Positions 1 through 7,345 of a stretch of DNA of 64,000 nucleotides are shown piece by piece. Positions within the stretch are counted from its first letter, which is position 1. Each line of letters starts with the position of its first letter. The notes beneath the pieces were generated by a model that was given only the letters and a program-made list of their open reading frames with translations, had not been told where the DNA came from and ran no database searches. Made by a program: the position numbers and the translations under genes. The DNA is from Kribbella italica (GTDB taxonomy: Bacteria; Actinomycetota; Actinomycetes; Propionibacteriales; Kribbellaceae), in NCBI RefSeq assembly GCF_014205135.1, contig NZ_JACHMY010000001.1, forward strand, positions 4,774,001 to 4,838,000, read 5' to 3'.

Positions 1-1722
1 GACCAGTGCCGCGAGTCCGGCGACCAGCAGGACGGCCGCCCAGGGCCAGATCACTTGGAAGCTGACAGCCAGCACGCCTTGGCCACTCCGCGGTCTGCGC
101 GGAGTCAGGTAAGCCACGACCTGCGCCAGCACCATCCCGCCTGCCAGGGCGAGCAGCAGCCGCGGCCCGATCTGCCGGAGCCTGGGTCCACTCAGCAGCA
201 GGGTCAGCCCCCAGGCCGAGGCCGCGATGGCGAACGGGAAGGCCGCCCGCAGGAAGTACAGCTGGCTGAACCCCGGATGTCGGAGCAGAGCAGCCGCGGC
301 GATCCCCGCGAGGACGAAGCCGGCGAGGAAGACCGCGGCCGGGTCCTTCCACTTGCGCTCGCGGGCGAAGCCCAGCATCCCGAGGCCGGCCAGCGACCAG
401 GAGACGAGGAGGGTGGCGCCCGTCGTACCGATGACCACGGCGGCTGCGGCGTGGTCGCTGTAGCGGCTCTCGAAGCCGACGCGACCGGCCATCGCGCGGA
501 AGGCCTGGCCCGGGCCGAAGGCGATGCCGGACGAGCCGGCGCTGAACAGGACGAACTGGGCAAATCTTAACGCGGCCAGGACGGCCAGACCGAGTCCCAC
601 GGAGGTCCGGTCGAGTCTGCGCTCGGTCACCAGCCTCACGGCGATGGCCAGAGCGACTGCCACCACCAGCAGCGGCACGAAGGACGCCTTGGCCCCGGCG
701 AGCGCTGCCAGGCCGATGACCAGCAGGAGCCAGGTGCCGCGGTGTGGATCCCGGCGGAGTAGGCAGACGATCGAGTAGACGACGGGGAACGCCAGTACTA
801 CGGCGAACGCGTGCGTGGGGCTGTACATCAGGACAGCACTCGAGTACGCCGCCTGGCTGATCAGATCGCGACCGCCCCAGCCGTAGACGTCGAAGCTGGT
901 GACCGTCACCAGCAGCCAGGCGGCCAACGGGCCGGCCCACGACTTGCGGGCGAGCCTGGTGGCCAGGGCTGCGACGGAGAGGATCGGGACGAGGGCAGCC
1001 GTCACCGGCATCAGGCGGCGGAGCAGGACGTCCAGCTCGATCCCGGTCTGCCAGTTGGCCGCAGCCAGCTCGGCGTGGAGGAACCAGTGGTAGTCGAGCT
1101 GCTGGCCGGTGACGAAGGGGATCTGGCCGGGCAGGTGGTGCTTCAACTCGGCGGCCAGGGCCAGCTGGTACGGCATGTCGCTGTACTGGAAAGCTGCGTC
1201 CGGGAACGCGATCGGCTCGATCTGGAGACCGGCACGGGTGATCACCCACAGGCCCAGCGCCACGGCTCCGGCAACAGACCAGGCCCACCAGGTCGGCATC
1301 GGAGACCGCTTGCTGCGCCAGTACGGGCGGAGGTGCTTGAGCGCTGTGAACGCCGCGATCGTCAGGAGTGGGACGGCCAGCGGGAGGTAGGGGATGCCGA
1401 TGGCCCGGCCCGGGAGATAGCTCAGGATCGACAGCGCGAACCCGAAGCCGGTCCCGAAGGCCAGATCGACCGCGAACCCGTCCTCATTCCCGCGCAGCAG
1501 TCGCCACAGCAGGACGCCGGGCAGCATGATCCCGAGGCTCAGGTAGGCGCTGTACGCCGCAATCGCGCTCCACGGCGTCCCGTACGCCGCCAGCACGACA
1601 CCGGCGCCCGCCCACACCACGATCCCGGGCAGAACCGCGACTACGTCCCCCTGCCTTTTCCTGGTCCCTCCCCAGTGGTCCCACGCCTGAGGAGACGCTC
1701 GCCGAGGGCCGTCGGGTTGCAC
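1..1722 (-). CDS. GT-C-like polytopic membrane protein, 3' end outside window
   Basis: The leftward frame stays open from the window edge to about 1722 and reads as a chain of hydrophobic segments, so the C-terminus is missing. A stretch around 1200-1060 reads DAAFQYSDMPYQLALAAE followed by QLDYHWFLHAELAAA: an acidic residue in an extracytoplasmic loop before DYHWF is typical of GT-C-fold mannosyl/glucosyltransferases that use polyprenyl-phosphate sugars. I chose GTG at 1722, just before the first hydrophobic run; no clear ribosome site supports it, so the start is uncertain. It is divergent from the FmdB-like gene. A cell-envelope glycosyltransferase role is inferred from fold only. Confidence 0.7.
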   Translation of the reverse strand, partial: MQPDGPRRASPQAWDHWGGTRKRQGDVVAVLPGIVVWAGAGVVLAAYGTPWSAIAAYSAYLSLGIMLPGVLLWRLLRGNEDGFAVDLAFGTGFGFALSILSYLPGRAIGIPYLPLAVPLLTIAAFTALKHLRPYWRSKRSPMPTWWAWSVAGAVALGLWVITRAGLQIEPIAFPDAAFQYSDMPYQLALAAELKHHLPGQIPFVTGQQLDYHWFLHAELAAANWQTGIELDVLLRRLMPVTAALVPILSVAALATRLARKSWAGPLAAWLLVTVTSFDVYGWGGRDLISQAAYSSAVLMYSPTHAFAVVLAFPVVYSIVCLLRRDPHRGTWLLLVIGLAALAGAKASFVPLLVVAVALAIAVRLVTERRLDRTSVGLGLAVLAALRFAQFVLFSAGSSGIAFGPGQAFRAMAGRVGFESRYSDHAAAAVVIGTTGATLLVSWSLAGLGMLGFARERKWKDPAAVFLAGFVLAGIAAAALLRHPGFSQLYFLRAAFPFAIAASAWGLTLLLSGPRLRQIGPRLLLALAGGMVLAQVVAYLTPRRPRSGQGVLAVSFQVIWPWAAVLLVAGLAALV

Positions 1723-1839
1723 GGTGGCCGGAACCGACCGAAAACCGGTCCAGACCGCCGGAGTTGGAATACTGCGGCGCTCTGGCGCATTATTAGCAGT
1801 CGAGTAGTAGGAGTGCCAGACGGCCTGAAGGGGAAGAAC

Positions 1840-2196
1840 GTGCCGACGTACCAGTACCAGTGCACCGACTGCGGCGAAGCGCTCGAGGTCCGGCAGAGCT
1901 TCACCGACGACGCGCTGACGGTCTGCCCGAACTGCCAGGGCACGCTGCGCAAGGTGTTCAACGCGGTGGGCGTGGTGTTCAAGGGCTCCGGCTTCTACCG
2001 CAACGACAGCCGCTCCTCGAGCACCAGCACGATCAGCGCGAAGTCGGACTCGTCGTCGTCCTCGTCGGACTCCTCGAAGTCGTCCTCGTCGTCCTCGGAC
2101 TCCTCGAAGTCGGGCTCCTCCTCGTCGTCGAACTCGTCGGGCTCGTCCTCGTCCGGTGGCTCCTCGTCCGGTTCCAGCAAGACCAGCGCCGCCTGA
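1840..2196 (+). CDS. FmdB-family zinc-ribbon protein with Ser-rich tail
   Basis: 118 residues from GTG at 1840. The N-terminus VPTYQYQCTDCG is the signature of the FmdB/CxxC_CXXC_SSSS family: a first CxxC near residue 8, a second (CPNC) near residue 29, then KVFNAVGVVFKGSGFY. The last 45 residues are almost only Ser, with some Gly, Lys and Asp, as in relatives. These proteins are small putative regulators with a zinc ribbon; the exact role is not established. A purine-rich AAGGGGAAG precedes the GTG. Longer frames starting further upstream have no ribosome site and run through the divergent gene's promoter region. Confidence 0.85.
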   Translation: MPTYQYQCTDCGEALEVRQSFTDDALTVCPNCQGTLRKVFNAVGVVFKGSGFYRNDSRSSSTSTISAKSDSSSSSSDSSKSSSSSSDSSKSGSSSSSNSSGSSSSGGSSSGSSKTSAA

Positions 2197-2267
2197 TCCC
2201 GCGCTCGTCGCGCGGGCCTGTGGACAACTGAATCGGCTTTTCCGGGGAAACTCGTACCTTCCCTGGC

Positions 2268-2879
2268 ATGACGAACCTCTGGCACGACCTCATCCGCGCC
2301 GCCCGCTGGCACCGCCGGCTCCTCGCCGGCCTGTTCGCGGCGGCTGCCGTCTACTTCGGCCTGGCCTCCTTCTCACCGCCGGCCGCGGCGTCGACCGCGG
2401 TCCTCGCGGCAGCCCGCGACCTTCCCGGCGGCGTCACCCCGTCGGCCGGTGACCTCCGGGTGGTGCGACTACCACCGGCCTCGGTCCCCAACGGCGTCCT
2501 TCGACCGGACACCGATCTGGCCGACCGCGTCCTCGCGACCCCGGTGCGCGCCGGCGAACCACTCACCGACGCCCGATTCCTCACCCCCACAGCGGTTCCA
2601 GCCGGCCTGGTCGCCTACCCGCTCCGCCTCGACGATCCCGACATCGCCGCCCTCCTGCGCCCGGGCGACCACGTCGACCTGTACGCCGCCTCGGCCACGG
2701 CCGACCTTTCCGCCGCCCGCTTGGCGACTGAGGTCCGCGTCCTGGCACTGCCCGCGCCGAGCCGCTCGTCCGGTGGCGCTTTGGTGGTCCTCGCCACGTC
2801 TCCTTCGACCGCCGCCCGGTTGGCGCAGTCCACCACCAACTCGCGAATAGCCGTCGCTCTGACCCGGGACACCAGCTGA
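2268..2879 (+). CDS. SAF-domain, CpaB/RcpC-like membrane-anchored protein
   Basis: 203 residues. An N-terminal hydrophobic segment (about residues 18-36) is followed by a SAF domain: AARDLPGGVTPSAGDLRVVRLP, then RVLATPVRAGEPLTDARFL. This is the arrangement of CpaB/RcpC proteins that act outside the membrane in Flp pilus assembly, and of related actinobacterial SAF proteins. No pilus genes lie beside it, so a link to pili is not shown. ATG 2268 starts right before the membrane segment. The next gene, mscL, is 160 bases downstream. Confidence 0.8.
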   Translation: MTNLWHDLIRAARWHRRLLAGLFAAAAVYFGLASFSPPAAASTAVLAAARDLPGGVTPSAGDLRVVRLPPASVPNGVLRPDTDLADRVLATPVRAGEPLTDARFLTPTAVPAGLVAYPLRLDDPDIAALLRPGDHVDLYAASATADLSAARLATEVRVLALPAPSRSSGGALVVLATSPSTAARLAQSTTNSRIAVALTRDTS

Positions 2880-3038
2880 CACGTTCACCGACCCCTTGAA
2901 CGTCACTGAGCGGACATCTCCGACCACGATCCGCAGCCCTGCGGCGCGGTCCCTCGCCAGCCTCCGGACGGAGTCCTACGTTGGCCGGGTACAGATCGCC
3001 GCGGGTCCACCGGGACCCTCTCGTGGAGGCAGAAAGAG

Positions 3039-3452
3039 ATGCTCAAGGGCTTCAAGGAATTCCTGATGCGAGGCAACGTCCTCGACCTGGCCATCGCCGT
3101 GGTCATCGGCACCGCCTTCGCCACCGTGGTGAAGACCGTCGTCGACAACCTGGTCAGCCCGCTGATCGCCTCACTCGGCGGCAGCAACGTGCAGGGGCTG
3201 GCCTGGACGGTCGTCGAGGGCAACCCGAAGTCGACCATCGACTTCGCTGCGATCATCAACGCGTTCATCGTCTTCTTCCTCACCGCGCTGGTCGTCTACT
3301 TCGTCCTCGTGGTCCCGATGAAGAAGATCCAGGACCGTCGCGCCGCCGCGGCCGCCGCCAAGGGCGAGGCCGAGCCGGAGCCGGAACCGCTGACCATGGA
3401 CCAGCAACTCCTGGTCGAGATCCGCGACGCCCTCAAGGCCCGCCAGCAGTAG
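3039..3452 (+). CDS. mscL: Large-conductance mechanosensitive channel MscL
   Basis: 137 residues, the usual length. MLKGFKEFLMRGNVLDLAIA is the conserved N-terminal amphipathic helix and start of TM1, with the pore-lining AVVIGTAF following; TM2 is FIVFFLTALVVYFVLVVPM near residues 75-93, followed by the charged KKIQDRR cluster and a C-terminal helix rich in Ala and Glu. MscL is a homopentameric channel of the cytoplasmic membrane that opens on hypo-osmotic shock. A GGAGG lies about ten bases before the ATG. A strong hairpin follows the stop codon within ten bases. Confidence 0.97.
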   Translation: MLKGFKEFLMRGNVLDLAIAVVIGTAFATVVKTVVDNLVSPLIASLGGSNVQGLAWTVVEGNPKSTIDFAAIINAFIVFFLTALVVYFVLVVPMKKIQDRRAAAAAAKGEAEPEPEPLTMDQQLLVEIRDALKARQQ

Positions 3453-3459
3453 TCCGCCG

Positions 3460-3501
3460 TCGTCGGTGGCCCTGCCCGATCCCGGGCAGGGCCACCGACG
3501 A
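3460..3501. terminator. Perfect 19-bp hairpin after mscL
   Basis: Arms at 3460-3478 and 3483-3501 are exact inverted complements with a 4-base loop. It begins 8 bases after the mscL stop codon. It lacks a T-run, as many actinobacterial terminators do. Parts of the right arm (GCCACCGACGAG) recur at about 3589 and, as GCCGCCGACGAG, at about 4001, so the hairpin is linked to the repeat tract that follows. Confidence 0.75.
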
Positions 3502-3605
3502 GACTCCCCCTCCCGCACACCCTCCGCGCACACCCTCCGCGCGCACCCTCCCGCACACCCTTCGCGCGCCCCCTCCCCGGACTGCGCCACCGACGAGGCC
3601 TCCCT

Positions 3606-3725
3606 CCCGCACGCTCCCCTCCCGCACGCTCCCCTCCCGCACGCTCCCCTCCCGCACGCTCCCCTCCCGCACGCTCCCCTCCCGCACGCTCCCCTCCCGC
3701 ACGCTCCCCTCCCGGGCGCTCCCCT
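3606..3725. repeat. 15-bp C-rich tandem repeat, 8 units
   Basis: Seven exact copies of CCCGCACGCTCCCCT run from 3606 to 3710, followed by a variant (CCCGGGCGCT...) at 3711-3725. Less regular C-rich versions flank it from about 3505 to 3770. No convincing reading frame with sensible composition crosses it. The whole 3502-4165 stretch holds no gene that I can support. Confidence 0.9.
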
Positions 3726-3770
3726 CCCCGCACGCCCTCTCCCGCGCTCCCCAATCCCCTGCGCTCTTTC

Positions 3771-3930
3771 CGGCCGCAGCGGCCCGAGCCACCGCAGACC
3801 TCCCCGGCCGCATCACCGCGGCGGCCAACCTCAACTGGTGACCGTCGGGTACCGCATCCACGTGCAGGCGACCGATTGGCCCTTGTTCCACTAGTCGACC
3901 AGGTCCGCGGCCACGTACTCGGAGCCGACC
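3771..3930 (-). pseudogene. Decayed duplicate of the 3' end of the GNAT gene plus its downstream flank
   Basis: This segment matches 4106-4262 closely: both start with CCGGCCGCAGCGGCCCGAGC, share the CGGCCGCATCACCGCGG block, then run into the last codons of the acetyltransferase gene (GCATCCACGT, GGCGACCG, TTGTTCCACT, CACGTACTCG). The copy at 3833-3930 has substitutions, an insertion (GACCG) and an in-frame stop relative to the intact gene at 4166, so it is a non-functional fragment. Confidence 0.75.
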
Positions 3931-3979
3931 CGTCACGGGGCAAGGCGGCCGACCCCCGTTCACGGCTGACCCCCGTTCA

Positions 3980-4105
3980 GGGCGGCCGCCCCCGGGCAGG
4001 GCCGCCGACGAGGCTTCCTCCCTCCCGGGCTCCTCCTCCCGCGCCCTCCCCCCGGGCTCCCCCTCCCGCGCCCTCCCCCCGGGCTCCCCCTCCCCGCTCT
4101 CTCTC
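3980..4105. repeat. Second C-rich low-complexity tract
   Basis: Consists of repeats of the type CTCCCCCTCCCGCGCCCTCCC (about 27-bp period between 4033 and 4090), directly before the second copy of the duplicated GNAT flank. It resembles the 3505-3770 tract in composition and position, which suggests that tract plus flank were duplicated together. Confidence 0.65.
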
Positions 4106-4165
4106 CGGCCGCAGCGGCCCGAGCCATCGCAGACCTCCCCGGCCGCATCACCGCGGCGGCCAACC

Positions 4166-4681
4166 TCAGCTGGTCGGGTATTGCATCCACGTATAGGCGA
4201 CCGGCTGATCCTTGTTCCACTCGTCCGCCAGATCAGCCGCCACGTACTCGAAGCCCACCCGTCGATAGGTCCGGATCGCCACATCGTTGTCCGGACGGAC
4301 CCGGAGGAACACCTCGGAGTACCCGGCCTCCAGGGCCGGCCCCAGCAACGCCTTCACGAACGCCGTCCCGATCCCCCGCCCCCGCGAGCCCGGCCGCACG
4401 ATGATCCGGGCCAGCTCGATCTCGTCCTCGTCGTCGTCCAGCCACAGCTCGCCGTACCCGACGGGCTCGCCGCCCACGTAGTACAAGTAGGACCGCACAT
4501 CGTCGGCAACCTTCGGCCAGCTCCCCGCGAGCTCGACCGGAAACGGGAACGCGGTCCGCCCCGACAGCAAGGAGACCTCCTGCGCCGAGGTCGCCCACCC
4601 GGCGACCACCGCAGCCTTCCCCACCTCGAACCCGCGCAGCTCCACAGCCCAAGCATCACGCGATCCGACCCGAACATCCAC
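4166..4681 (-). CDS. GNAT-family N-acetyltransferase
   Basis: 171 residues. The central part shows a complete GNAT core: YLYYVGGEPVGYGELWL (beta3-beta4), then LARIIVRPGSRGRGIGTAFV, where RGRGIG is the acetyl-CoA pyrophosphate loop (motif A, near residues 98-105), and the C-terminal VRPDNDVAIRTYRRVGFEYV typical of motif B. It transfers an acetyl group from acetyl-CoA to an unknown amine substrate. It is the last gene of a tight leftward operon, starting only 3 bases after the hydrolase. Its 3' end has a decayed duplicate at 3833-3930. Confidence 0.9.
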   Translation of the reverse strand: MDVRVGSRDAWAVELRGFEVGKAAVVAGWATSAQEVSLLSGRTAFPFPVELAGSWPKVADDVRSYLYYVGGEPVGYGELWLDDDEDEIELARIIVRPGSRGRGIGTAFVKALLGPALEAGYSEVFLRVRPDNDVAIRTYRRVGFEYVAADLADEWNKDQPVAYTWMQYPTS

Positions 4682-4684
4682 GCC

Positions 4685-5344
4685 TTATCGGCCGGCTTGT
4701 CCGCCTCCGGCAAACGCACCGAGCACCGCCACCAACCGATCCCGATGCGGCCCGAAGTCCGGCCGCGGCGGCTCGGGAGACCCCGGCAGCTCGACCGCCG
4801 ACGGCATCAACCGCAGCAGCGCATCGACCGTTTTCCTTTGGTGTGAAGGGTTTTCCGGCACCGAAGGCAACACCCCGATCGGCAACCCCGGCCGCCAGGG
4901 TCCGCGGTACTCACCCAAGGACACCAGCTGCGCGTCAGTCACCCCACGCAACGTCTCCCCAGCCAGCAGTCCATCAGCAACCGCCCCCGAAGCCCCACGC
5001 TCGAGCAGCCCCGCACGAGCCCGACCACTGACCTCCGGGTCATCCCCCGTCGCCGGCCAAGCAAGCAACAACCGCCCGACCGCCTCCGGATAATCCGCCG
5101 CCAGCAGCACCGCGACAGTGCACCCGTTCGATGCCCCCACCAAGGTCACCGGCTCCGCCGCGCTGGTCAGCAACCGACCCAACTCGCCGACTTCCTGCCT
5201 CCAGTCCACCGGCCGTCGCACCCGATCCGGCGCCACAACGTCCAACCCAACCGCTTCCAGCCCCGCCACGATCCCCGGCGCATGCCAGAACATCGCGGCA
5301 TCGGTCCGGTCCCACAAACCCCCGTGCACCAGGATCACAGCCAC
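4685..5344 (-). CDS. Alpha/beta-hydrolase
   Basis: 219 residues. MAVILVHGGLWDR is the first beta strand with the oxyanion HGG motif; VTLVGASNGCTVAVLLA holds the nucleophile elbow G-A-S-N-G near residue 72; a late His is likely in the DFGPHRDRL segment. The substrate is unknown. It sits between a small acidic protein gene (18 bases upstream) and a GNAT gene (3 bases downstream), implying co-transcription. There is no signal peptide, so it should be cytoplasmic. It is shorter than most of the family, with a small lid region. Confidence 0.8.
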   Translation of the reverse strand: MAVILVHGGLWDRTDAAMFWHAPGIVAGLEAVGLDVVAPDRVRRPVDWRQEVGELGRLLTSAAEPVTLVGASNGCTVAVLLAADYPEAVGRLLLAWPATGDDPEVSGRARAGLLERGASGAVADGLLAGETLRGVTDAQLVSLGEYRGPWRPGLPIGVLPSVPENPSHQRKTVDALLRLMPSAVELPGSPEPPRPDFGPHRDRLVAVLGAFAGGGQAGR

Positions 5345-5362
5345 CCCGGCACGCCCCGTCAG

Positions 5363-5506
5363 CTACGACCCATGATGCGGAGGCACCTCACGAAGAATCC
5401 GTTCGTCGTCGTCACTCCCGCTGTCCCGCTCACCCCAGGACCGCGCGTCATCGTCCCGAGTCTGCTCAGGAAACAACGGCTCATCATCCTCGTACGGCGT
5501 ACTCAT
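5363..5506 (-). CDS. Small acidic conserved-type protein (47 residues)
   Basis: A short frame reading MSTPYEDDEPLFPEQT, RSWGERDSG, DDDERILREVPPHHGS. Small acidic proteins with an EQT...WGE...DDDR...PPH pattern occur widely in actinobacteria next to unrelated genes; I recognise the pattern but no function is known. The frame ends 18 bases before the hydrolase start, so it is probably the first gene of that leftward operon. No other frame in this interval has plausible composition. Confidence 0.7.
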   Translation of the reverse strand: MSTPYEDDEPLFPEQTRDDDARSWGERDSGSDDDERILREVPPHHGS

Positions 5507-5592
5507 ACCCCCAGATTACGGGACCGCCGTAACCCCACCCACGACTACACCACTTCCTCAACTACCGCCGAGCACACCACTTCCACTGTTCC

Positions 5593-5646
5593 CGGCCGCA
5601 GCGGCCTCAGCCCCCGCCGACCGCCCCGGCCGCATCACCGCCGACC
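5593..5646. repeat. Third copy of the CGGCCGC dispersed repeat
   Basis: CCCGGCCGCAGCGGCC at 5593 and CGGCCGCATCACCG further on repeat the sequence at 3771 and 4106. The core GGCCGC-A-GCGGCC is a perfect short palindrome. Here it lies in the 177-base gap between two leftward genes, and no GNAT remnant follows. Confidence 0.6.
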
Positions 5647-5683
5647 TGACGGGGCAAGTGCTACTTCTTGCCCGGACACCGAT

Positions 5684-6370
5684 TCAGTCCTGCCCCGGGA
5701 TCCGCGGCAGGTTCTGCTGACCACCCTCGATCTGCCCCTGCCCCTGACCCTGCCCAGGCGCGACCTGCGGGTTGGCCGCCTGCAGCAGCGGCGCGATCCC
5801 CGGCTCGCTCTGCCAGCGGTCAGCACCGAGCACCGACCACGCTGTGAGGATCGACAGCGTCGGCGTCGCCAGCCCGCCGAGCTGCAGCGGCTCGGCCTGC
5901 TGGAAGCCGAACGTCACCGTCCAGTTCGCCGGATCGGGATAGAACTCCTGCACCGAGTTGTAGTAGAAGCTCAACCACCCACGCTGCTGCAGATGCGTCA
6001 TCAGCCGGTAGTTGGTCGCGATCAGCTGTACCTCCTGCAGATCGCGCCACAGCAGCTGCATGTCGCGCCGCGCCGCCGCCTTCCGGCTGGAGTTCACCGC
6101 GGCGTTCGCCGCCATCATGCCGAGCACGAAACCGGCACCACCGAAGAAGAACCCACCGCTGCTGTTGTACCGGCCGTCGCCGCCGTACAGACGGGCGTAG
6201 TGCACCGACGTCTGCAGGTACGCGACCTCACCGGGCTCCAGCACGATCCCGTACAGCGGCAGCGCCTGCGGCGCACCGCCGCCGCGCAGGAAGCGCGCCC
6301 AGTCCTGCCCCAGCTGCCACTCCTCCTGCTCACGGCGTGCGAGTTCGGCCGAGTCTTTTCTCTTGCCCAC
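5684..6370 (-). CDS. Uncharacterised protein with glycine-rich hydrophobic segment and Gln/Gly tail
   Basis: 228 residues from GTG 6370, which has a GGAGGAAGG site upstream; longer frames lack one. The start is highly charged (VGKRKDSAELARREQEEW), followed by LPLYGIVLEPGEVAYLQTSVHYARLYGG. One Gly/Ala/Phe-rich segment, GGFFFGGAGFVLGMMAANAAV, near residues 65-85 could insert in a membrane. The rest contains aromatic-rich soluble sequence ending in repeated GQGQGQ. I do not recognise the family; the layout recalls actinobacterial proteins with a short PH-like or SHOCT-like membrane-associated core. It is divergent from the lipoprotein gene. Confidence 0.7.
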   Translation of the reverse strand: MGKRKDSAELARREQEEWQLGQDWARFLRGGGAPQALPLYGIVLEPGEVAYLQTSVHYARLYGGDGRYNSSGGFFFGGAGFVLGMMAANAAVNSSRKAAARRDMQLLWRDLQEVQLIATNYRLMTHLQQRGWLSFYYNSVQEFYPDPANWTVTFGFQQAEPLQLGGLATPTLSILTAWSVLGADRWQSEPGIAPLLQAANPQVAPGQGQGQGQIEGGQQNLPRIPGQD

Positions 6371-6569
6371 GTCCGTCCTTCCTCCGGCTGCACCCGGCAT
6401 CATCCCATTTCTCCAGGGTGAACAGCGCGCACCTGTTACAGGTCTGCTGCTTTTGCCACTCGATCCGTCCCGTGACCGGATAGACGCGCCTCCGTGACAC
6501 TTCTGCCACGGTCCGCGAGACCTCGGTCGACCATGATGGTGCTCCTTGCCTACCCGGAAGGACCGAGTC

Positions 6570-7187
6570 GTGAGTGCATCAAGGACACGGGGCCTGATCG
6601 GAGCGTCGTTAGTGGTAGCCGTCCTCGGAGTCACCGCCGCCTGCGGTGACGAGAGCGGCTCCTCGGGACCCGCCGCCCAGCCCAGCTCAACGCCCACCCC
6701 TACCCCCACCTTGCCGACTGCCAGCGCCACCCCGCCCACCCCCAGCGGAACGCCGAGCACGGACTGCCCGGAGACGATCACCGCGGTGCGCAAGCCCGTC
6801 GAGGCCGCGGTCTGGGGCAAGGGCGCGGCGAAGTCGGCCTTCCAGCCGGTCAGCGTGACCATCTGCCAGTACGACGCCCAGGCGTCCGGGCAGGACTACG
6901 CGACGGTGACCACCAAGCGGACCATGAAGCAGGCGACCGACCTGTTCGCCCTGGTCAACTCCGCCAAGCCGGAGGCCAAGAAGCCCGGCTTCTGCACCAA
7001 GGAGCTCGGCCCGACGTACGTGCTGCGGTTCACCGACAACGACCGCGGCGTCCTCTCCTACACCGCCGAGGCGTTCGGGTGTCACCGACTGGTGGCAACC
7101 TCGTTCGAGGGCCAGGGCAAGCCTGGTGACCTCGCCGCGCCCCGGGCCACCACACCCGAGCTGCTGAAGTCGCTCGGCCTGCGCTGA
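6570..7187 (+). CDS. Putative lipoprotein with DUF3558-like layout
   Basis: 205 residues from GTG 6570, preceded by GGAAGGA at good spacing. The N-terminus carries Arg residues, a hydrophobic stretch and a lipobox GVTAAC, so it is probably a diacylglyceryl lipoprotein anchored outside. A Ser/Pro/Thr linker (about residues 30-60) leads to a folded domain containing four Cys (CPETIT, TICQYD, GFCTKE, FGCHRL), which may form two disulfides. Function unknown. A G/C-rich hairpin follows at 7237. Confidence 0.75.
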   Translation: MSASRTRGLIGASLVVAVLGVTAACGDESGSSGPAAQPSSTPTPTPTLPTASATPPTPSGTPSTDCPETITAVRKPVEAAVWGKGAAKSAFQPVSVTICQYDAQASGQDYATVTTKRTMKQATDLFALVNSAKPEAKKPGFCTKELGPTYVLRFTDNDRGVLSYTAEAFGCHRLVATSFEGQGKPGDLAAPRATTPELLKSLGLR

Positions 7188-7236
7188 CCCCGCTCCGGAC
7201 GCGCCCCCCGAAGCCGTCCGGGACGGGGTCATCCCG

Positions 7237-7277
7237 CCCGCCTTGCGGGTCCCCCTGGGGTTGACCCGCAAGGTGGG
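7237..7277. terminator. 14-bp hairpin after lipoprotein gene
   Basis: Arms CCCGCCTTGCGGGT (7237-7250) and ACCCGCAAGGTGGG (7264-7277) pair fully with one G-U. It lies 50 bases after the lipoprotein stop codon and before the TAP-like gene, so it likely ends transcription of the former. Confidence 0.6.
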
Positions 7278-7345
7278 TGGCAGAGCCTTGCCCCAGCACC
7301 TCATTGGCTGCACCCTGATCGGCAAGAGCCCATCAGGGAGGCCGT

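Noticed and set aside
811..1840. Rightward frame leading into the FmdB-like gene
   Set aside because: It lies opposite a membrane-protein gene and has no ribosome site; only the part from GTG 1840 shows a known family.
3606..3725. CRISPR-like array
   Set aside because: Units are contiguous 15-mers without spacers, and there are no cas genes.
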